In this document: positions 13,149 to 16,366 of the stretch, in pieces | Position numbering within the stretch: position 1 is the stretch's first letter | How the letters are laid out: each line of letters starts with the position of its first letter | Notes under the pieces: model-generated | The model's database searches: none | What the model was told of the DNA's origin: nothing | Seen by the model: the letters and a program-made list of their open reading frames with translations, nothing else | Made by a program: the position numbers and the translations under genes | NCBI GenBank assembly: GCA_037444845.1 | Contig: JBBILQ010000061.1 | Location: forward strand, 1 to 16,366 | DNA length: 16,366 nucleotides | Source of the DNA: JARYMI01 sp037444845 | GTDB taxonomy: Bacteria > Acidobacteriota > Aminicenantia > Aminicenantales > UBA8522 | Reading direction: 5' to 3'

Positions 13149-14696
13149 ATGAAGACCCGTGCTAAGCCTGAACACGGCATCGAAGCCATCTATTGGCTTT
13201 TAATCTTTTTCTTGGCTCTTGGCGTTATATCTTGCGGGAAGCCTCCCCAAGAGAAAAAACTGCGGATTGCCGTGGCCACGTTTTCCCATGAAACCTGCAC
13301 CTTCTGTCCCGACCCCACGACTGTTGAAGACTGGGAGTATTACGGGCCGCCCACGCGCGACATCATCAAGGCCGACCGCGGCTACATCGGCGGGTTCAGG
13401 GCGGCCTGCGAAGAATACGGCGACGTCGAGCTCGTCGGGATTCTCTCCCCCCGCGACTCCCGCGGCGGCTCGTCGGGGAGCTGGATCACCCGGGAAGCTT
13501 TTGACAAATACGCCGGCCTCATCGTCGCGGACCTGAAGAAACAGGGCCCTTTTGACGGCGTCTTGCTGGCTCTCCACGGCGCCATGGCCGTCACCGGCGT
13601 CCCTAAGCCTGAAGCAGAGCTGGCGCGCCGGGTGAGGGAGGCCGTGGGCGATGTTCCCATCATGGTCACCTTTGACCTCCATGCGAACGAAGACGAGGAG
13701 ATTGCCGAAGCGGCTGACGCTGTCTTCATCATCAAGAGATACCCTCACTACGACACGACTTTAACCGGAGAGACAGCCGCGAGGGTGATGATCCAGACTC
13801 TGCGCGGCAGGTACAAGCCTACGATGGCGGTCAGAAAGCCGGGGGTCATCACGCCCAGCGTTTTTCAGGGCACTGGAACTTCGCCAGCCATGGAGATCAT
13901 GGAGAGAGCCCGCATCTGGGAATGCGAGCATCTGGGGGTTCATGTTTCGGTCGCCTTCGGCTTCGCCTATGCCGATGTCCCGGACGCAGGCGCCGCGGTC
14001 ATCGTCGTCACCAATAATGACCAGGCTCTGGCCGAGAGGATCGCCAATGACATGTCCGACTACATCTGGCGGCTCAGGCACGTGTTTGCAGGGAAAAAGC
14101 TTCCCGGGACAAAGGAAGGAGTGGCCTTGTCCATTGGCGCAGCCAAAAAAGGAAAGACACCCGTTATCGTAGCCGACCACAGCGACAGGACGGGCGGCTC
14201 GACGCATATCCTTGAAGAGCTCATCCGCCAAGGAGCCAGGAATTTCTGCGTCGCCACGCTGCGCGATGAGCGTGCTCTCGAAGAAATCAAGGCGCGCTAT
14301 AAAGCGGGAGATTCTGTGTCCATAGCCGTGGGCGGATGGACGGATAAATTCGCCGGCAAGCCGATTAAAATCGATGGCAGGATAGAATTTCTCGGACAAG
14401 CCGGCCGCGAAACTATAGCTGTCATCCTGTTTGGCGCCAACAACCGCGTCATCCTGACCCCGCAGCTCGTGCAGGTCACAGACACGAGAATATTCGAAGC
14501 CCTTGGCCTCGACGCCAAGGCTCTGGACATCATCGTTCTCAAGTCGCGCGTCCACTTCCGGAGAGGCTTTGCCGATACAGGCCTGGCCGGAGCCATCATC
14601 GAAATTGACGCGCCCGGGTGGGGGCCGGCCGACCTGACCGCGCTCCCCTATCAGAATATTCCCAAGGACATCTACCCAGTTTATAAGAAAGACTGA
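13149..14696 (+). CDS. M81-family metallopeptidase (MlrC-like), exported lipoprotein
   Basis: A 515-residue zinc hydrolase of the M81 (microcystinase C) family; MlrC cleaves linearised microcystin peptides, but most family members have unknown substrates. The ATG at 13149 follows GGAGGG. Residues about 14-30 are a hydrophobic signal ending VISC-GKPP, so Cys30 is probably lipidated. Family landmarks: SHETCTF with His47-Glu48, LLALHGAM with His143, DLHAN with Asp176 and His178, YPHYDT with His200, and VADHSDRTGGSTH, which takes the place of the more usual D-N-P-G-G-G segment. Glu48, Asp176, His178 and His200 are the predicted metal ligands. Most characterised members have no lipobox, so export is notable. 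The M20 gene follows after 84 nt with no terminator between, so the two are likely co-transcribed. Confidence 0.87.
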   Translation: MKTRAKPEHGIEAIYWLLIFFLALGVISCGKPPQEKKLRIAVATFSHETCTFCPDPTTVEDWEYYGPPTRDIIKADRGYIGGFRAACEEYGDVELVGILSPRDSRGGSSGSWITREAFDKYAGLIVADLKKQGPFDGVLLALHGAMAVTGVPKPEAELARRVREAVGDVPIMVTFDLHANEDEEIAEAADAVFIIKRYPHYDTTLTGETAARVMIQTLRGRYKPTMAVRKPGVITPSVFQGTGTSPAMEIMERARIWECEHLGVHVSVAFGFAYADVPDAGAAVIVVTNNDQALAERIANDMSDYIWRLRHVFAGKKLPGTKEGVALSIGAAKKGKTPVIVADHSDRTGGSTHILEELIRQGARNFCVATLRDERALEEIKARYKAGDSVSIAVGGWTDKFAGKPIKIDGRIEFLGQAGRETIAVILFGANNRVILTPQLVQVTDTRIFEALGLDAKALDIIVLKSRVHFRRGFADTGLAGAIIEIDAPGWGPADLTALPYQNIPKDIYPVYKKD

Positions 14697-14732
14697 CCGT
14701 GCCCTATCTTCAGTAATAAACAAGAATGGAAA

Positions 14733-14757
14733 TTAGTGTATTGCGTATGGCGTCCCC
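14733..14757 (+). repeat. REP-like motif, copy C
   Basis: TTAGTGTATTGCGTATGG through GTCCCC lies in the 84-nt gap between the M81 and M20 genes, 24 bases before the M20 start. It is in inverted orientation to copy B at 12889-12914, so the two bracket the M81 gene. Confidence 0.65.
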
Positions 14758-14780
14758 AAATTACAAATTAAGGAGGAAGA

Positions 14781-16337
14781 ATGAACCAAGCGCTTGAAAA
14801 AAGGAAAAGAGAGCTTTGGCTTCTTGTCTTGATGCTTGCGCTTCTGCTTATATTGCCATCATCCGGTGCGATTGAGAAGGCAAAAAAAATCGAAAAAGAA
14901 AAGAAATTAGTCCTCGACTGGCTGAGCCAGGCGGAGACAGTAGAAAAATTTGGGCTGATCTCGGACACCATCTGGTCCTATGCCGAGCTCGGCCTCCAGG
15001 AGTTCCGCTCGTCCAAGCTCCTGGCTGATACACTCGAGCAGGCCGGTTTCAAGGTAGAGCGCGGCCTGGCTGGAATGCCCACCTGCTTCGTGGCTTCCTA
15101 CGGCTCTGGGAAGCCTGTCATCGGCATCTTAGGAGAATTCGACGCTCTGCCCATGCTCTCCCAGAAAGGCAGGGTTTCGCGCCAGGAACCGCTCGTGGAG
15201 GGAGCTCCCGGGCACGGCTGCGGCCACAACGCGATGGGTACCGCCGCGGCCGCAGCCGCTATCGCGGTCAAAGAAGCCATGGAGAAATTCGAACTAAAGG
15301 GAACGGTTAAGATGTTTGGCTCTCCGGCCGAGGAGACGCTCATCAGCCGTCCGTTCATGGTCAGGGCAGGGCTTTTCAACGACGTCGATGTCGTCATCGA
15401 CAACCACAGCAGCAGCGATTTCGGCACCGACTTCGGCGTGAGCGGGAACGCCCTCTTTTCCGTCGTCTTCACCTTCAAAGGGAAAACCTCCCACGGCGCA
15501 TCAGCATGGGCTGGAAGGAGCGCACTTGATGCTGTCGAAATAATGAACGTCTCGACCAATTATCTCCGGGAGCATCTTAACCTGGCCTACCGCCTCCACT
15601 ATGTCATCATCGAAGGCGGCGAAGCACCCAACGTCGTCCCGGACAGAGCCAGCGTCTGGTACTATGTGAGGAATAGCGACGACCGCGTCGAAGAGATGTA
15701 CGAGAAGGTCGTCAACTGCGCTAAGGCGGCAGCCCTGGCAACGGGGACGGAACTTCAAAAAATCAGGGTTCTGAGCGCCGTCCATCAGCGTCATGCCAAC
15801 AGGGCGCTGGCCGAGCTTTTCCAGAAGAATATTGACCTCGTGGGAATGCCGGGGTGGACGGAGGAAGAACATGCTTTTGCCAAGGCTCTGCAAAAAGAGC
15901 TCGGTGAAGAAGAAAAAGGGATGCCCGCAGACCTCAGGCCTCTCCGCGAGCCCTGGCCTGTATCCATAGGCGGAGGTTCCTCGGACGTGGGCGATGTCTC
16001 TCTCGTTGCGCCTTTAGCCACAATCCGATTCCCGGGGCAGGTGCCCGGAGCCATCGGCCATCACTGGTCATCTGTGGCTTCGAATTACGGCTCGACAGCC
16101 TGGAAAGGCCTAAACGCCGGGGCCAAGGCCATGGCTGCTTCAGCCATTGACCTTCTGACGAAGCCCCAGGAGCTCAAGAAAATCCGGGATGAGTTTGAAG
16201 CTTATTCAAAAGCGCATCCCTATAGGTCTTTCCTGCCCCCTGATGCCCAGCCGCCTCTCGACCTGAACGAAGAGCTGATGAAAAAATGGCGCCCGCTCAT
16301 CGAACAAATCTTCTATCCTGGACTATTCACGAAATGA
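14781..16337 (+). CDS. Exported M20-family amidohydrolase (AbgB-like)
   Basis: A 518-residue metal-dependent amidohydrolase of the M20D group, near the AbgB subunit of p-aminobenzoyl-glutamate hydrolase. The ATG at 14781 follows AGGAGG with a 4-nt spacer. Residues about 12-30 are a strongly hydrophobic signal or anchor (LWLLVLMLALLLILP), whereas AbgB of enterobacteria is cytoplasmic. Metal-site landmarks: GEFDALP (Asp121), GHGCGHN (Cys147, His149), SPAEE (Glu184-Glu185), NHSSSD, and a late IGHHWSS. The dimerisation or lid domain sits near TSHGASAWAGRSALDA. Frame and length are normal. The last residues, PGLFTK, and the TGA stop are encoded by the end of a repeat that recurs at 360-380, so the natural tail appears replaced. 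Confidence 0.87.
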   Translation: MNQALEKRKRELWLLVLMLALLLILPSSGAIEKAKKIEKEKKLVLDWLSQAETVEKFGLISDTIWSYAELGLQEFRSSKLLADTLEQAGFKVERGLAGMPTCFVASYGSGKPVIGILGEFDALPMLSQKGRVSRQEPLVEGAPGHGCGHNAMGTAAAAAAIAVKEAMEKFELKGTVKMFGSPAEETLISRPFMVRAGLFNDVDVVIDNHSSSDFGTDFGVSGNALFSVVFTFKGKTSHGASAWAGRSALDAVEIMNVSTNYLREHLNLAYRLHYVIIEGGEAPNVVPDRASVWYYVRNSDDRVEEMYEKVVNCAKAAALATGTELQKIRVLSAVHQRHANRALAELFQKNIDLVGMPGWTEEEHAFAKALQKELGEEEKGMPADLRPLREPWPVSIGGGSSDVGDVSLVAPLATIRFPGQVPGAIGHHWSSVASNYGSTAWKGLNAGAKAMAASAIDLLTKPQELKKIRDEFEAYSKAHPYRSFLPPDAQPPLDLNEELMKKWRPLIEQIFYPGLFTK

Positions 16338-16366
16338 AAGGAAAAAATCCCCTCTCCCCATGTGGG
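16317..16366 (+). repeat. Second copy of the MITE-like element's left end, cut by the window
   Basis: These 50 bases are identical to 360-409, the left end of the MITE-like element; the match stops at the base before (T at 16316 against G at 359) and on the right is limited only by the window end. The first 21 bases are the inverted-repeat end and overlap the last six codons and stop of the M20 gene. The window ends inside the element, so its right end cannot be seen. Confidence 0.9.

Noticed and set aside
360..16366. The 50-bp identity as proof that the window is a circular molecule
   Set aside because: A circular overlap would join the last bases to position 1. Here they match internal positions 360-409, which are the end of a repeat element. 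A contig ending at a repeat explains it better.
1..16366. CRISPR array, tRNA, rRNA, prophage or toxin-antitoxin system
   Set aside because: No regularly spaced repeats, no cloverleaf or rRNA segments and no integrase, phage or toxin-like proteins could be recognised by eye; a covariance-model search would be needed to exclude small RNAs.

Overview
The window looks like chromosomal DNA from a Gram-negative, probably anaerobic bacterium. The evidence is a large TonB-dependent-receptor-type outer membrane protein, exported lipoproteins with lipoboxes, a rubrerythrin-like ferritin protein and near-perfect Shine-Dalgarno sites. The mix of an Oar-like receptor, exported amidohydrolases and many short dispersed repeats resembles Acidobacteriota-related lineages such as Aminicenantes. 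That placement is a guess from general familiarity; no marker gene is present to prove it.

Layout from left to right. Positions 1-43 hold the start of a minus-strand gene cut by the window edge. Positions 44-904 have no convincing gene. They hold a REP-like inverted pair (about 258-539) interrupted by a 154-bp MITE-like element (360-513), then an AT-rich stretch with a good sigma-54 promoter candidate (653-669), then a structured leader. This leads into the 1046-residue receptor gene (905-4045), which ends at a strong terminator. A minus-strand operon follows, read from 6177 downward: a GNAT-type acetyltransferase, a rubrerythrin-like protein, and in-frame debris of an exported M28 peptidase. 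Divergent from it is a CehA/McbA-type exported PHP hydrolase (6336-8852), then a diacylglycerol-kinase-type lipid kinase (8956-9912). The kinase overlaps, tail to tail, a minus-strand pair: a membrane protein with a degenerate HD-GYP-like domain (11450-10524) and a DUF429 RNase H-fold protein (10527-9892). A second dispersed repeat (11606-11761) precedes a lipoprotein form of SppA (11889-12866). The right end carries two exported hydrolases, an M81/MlrC-type metallopeptidase lipoprotein (13149-14696) and an M20/AbgB-like amidohydrolase (14781-16337).

Functional themes. Three intact genes and one broken gene encode exported hydrolases of amide or peptide bonds (CehA/McbA-like, M81, M20, M28 remnant), and they share the window with a large outer membrane receptor. 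A scavenging role for peptides or amides in the cell envelope is a reasonable inference, but no substrate can be read from the sequence. The most unusual structures are the mobile repeats. The last 50 bases of the window exactly repeat 360-409, and this repeat supplies the last codons and the stop codon of the M20 gene. Related REP-like arms also bracket the M81 gene in inverted orientation. I found no CRISPR array, rRNA, tRNA, phage gene or recognisable defence system.
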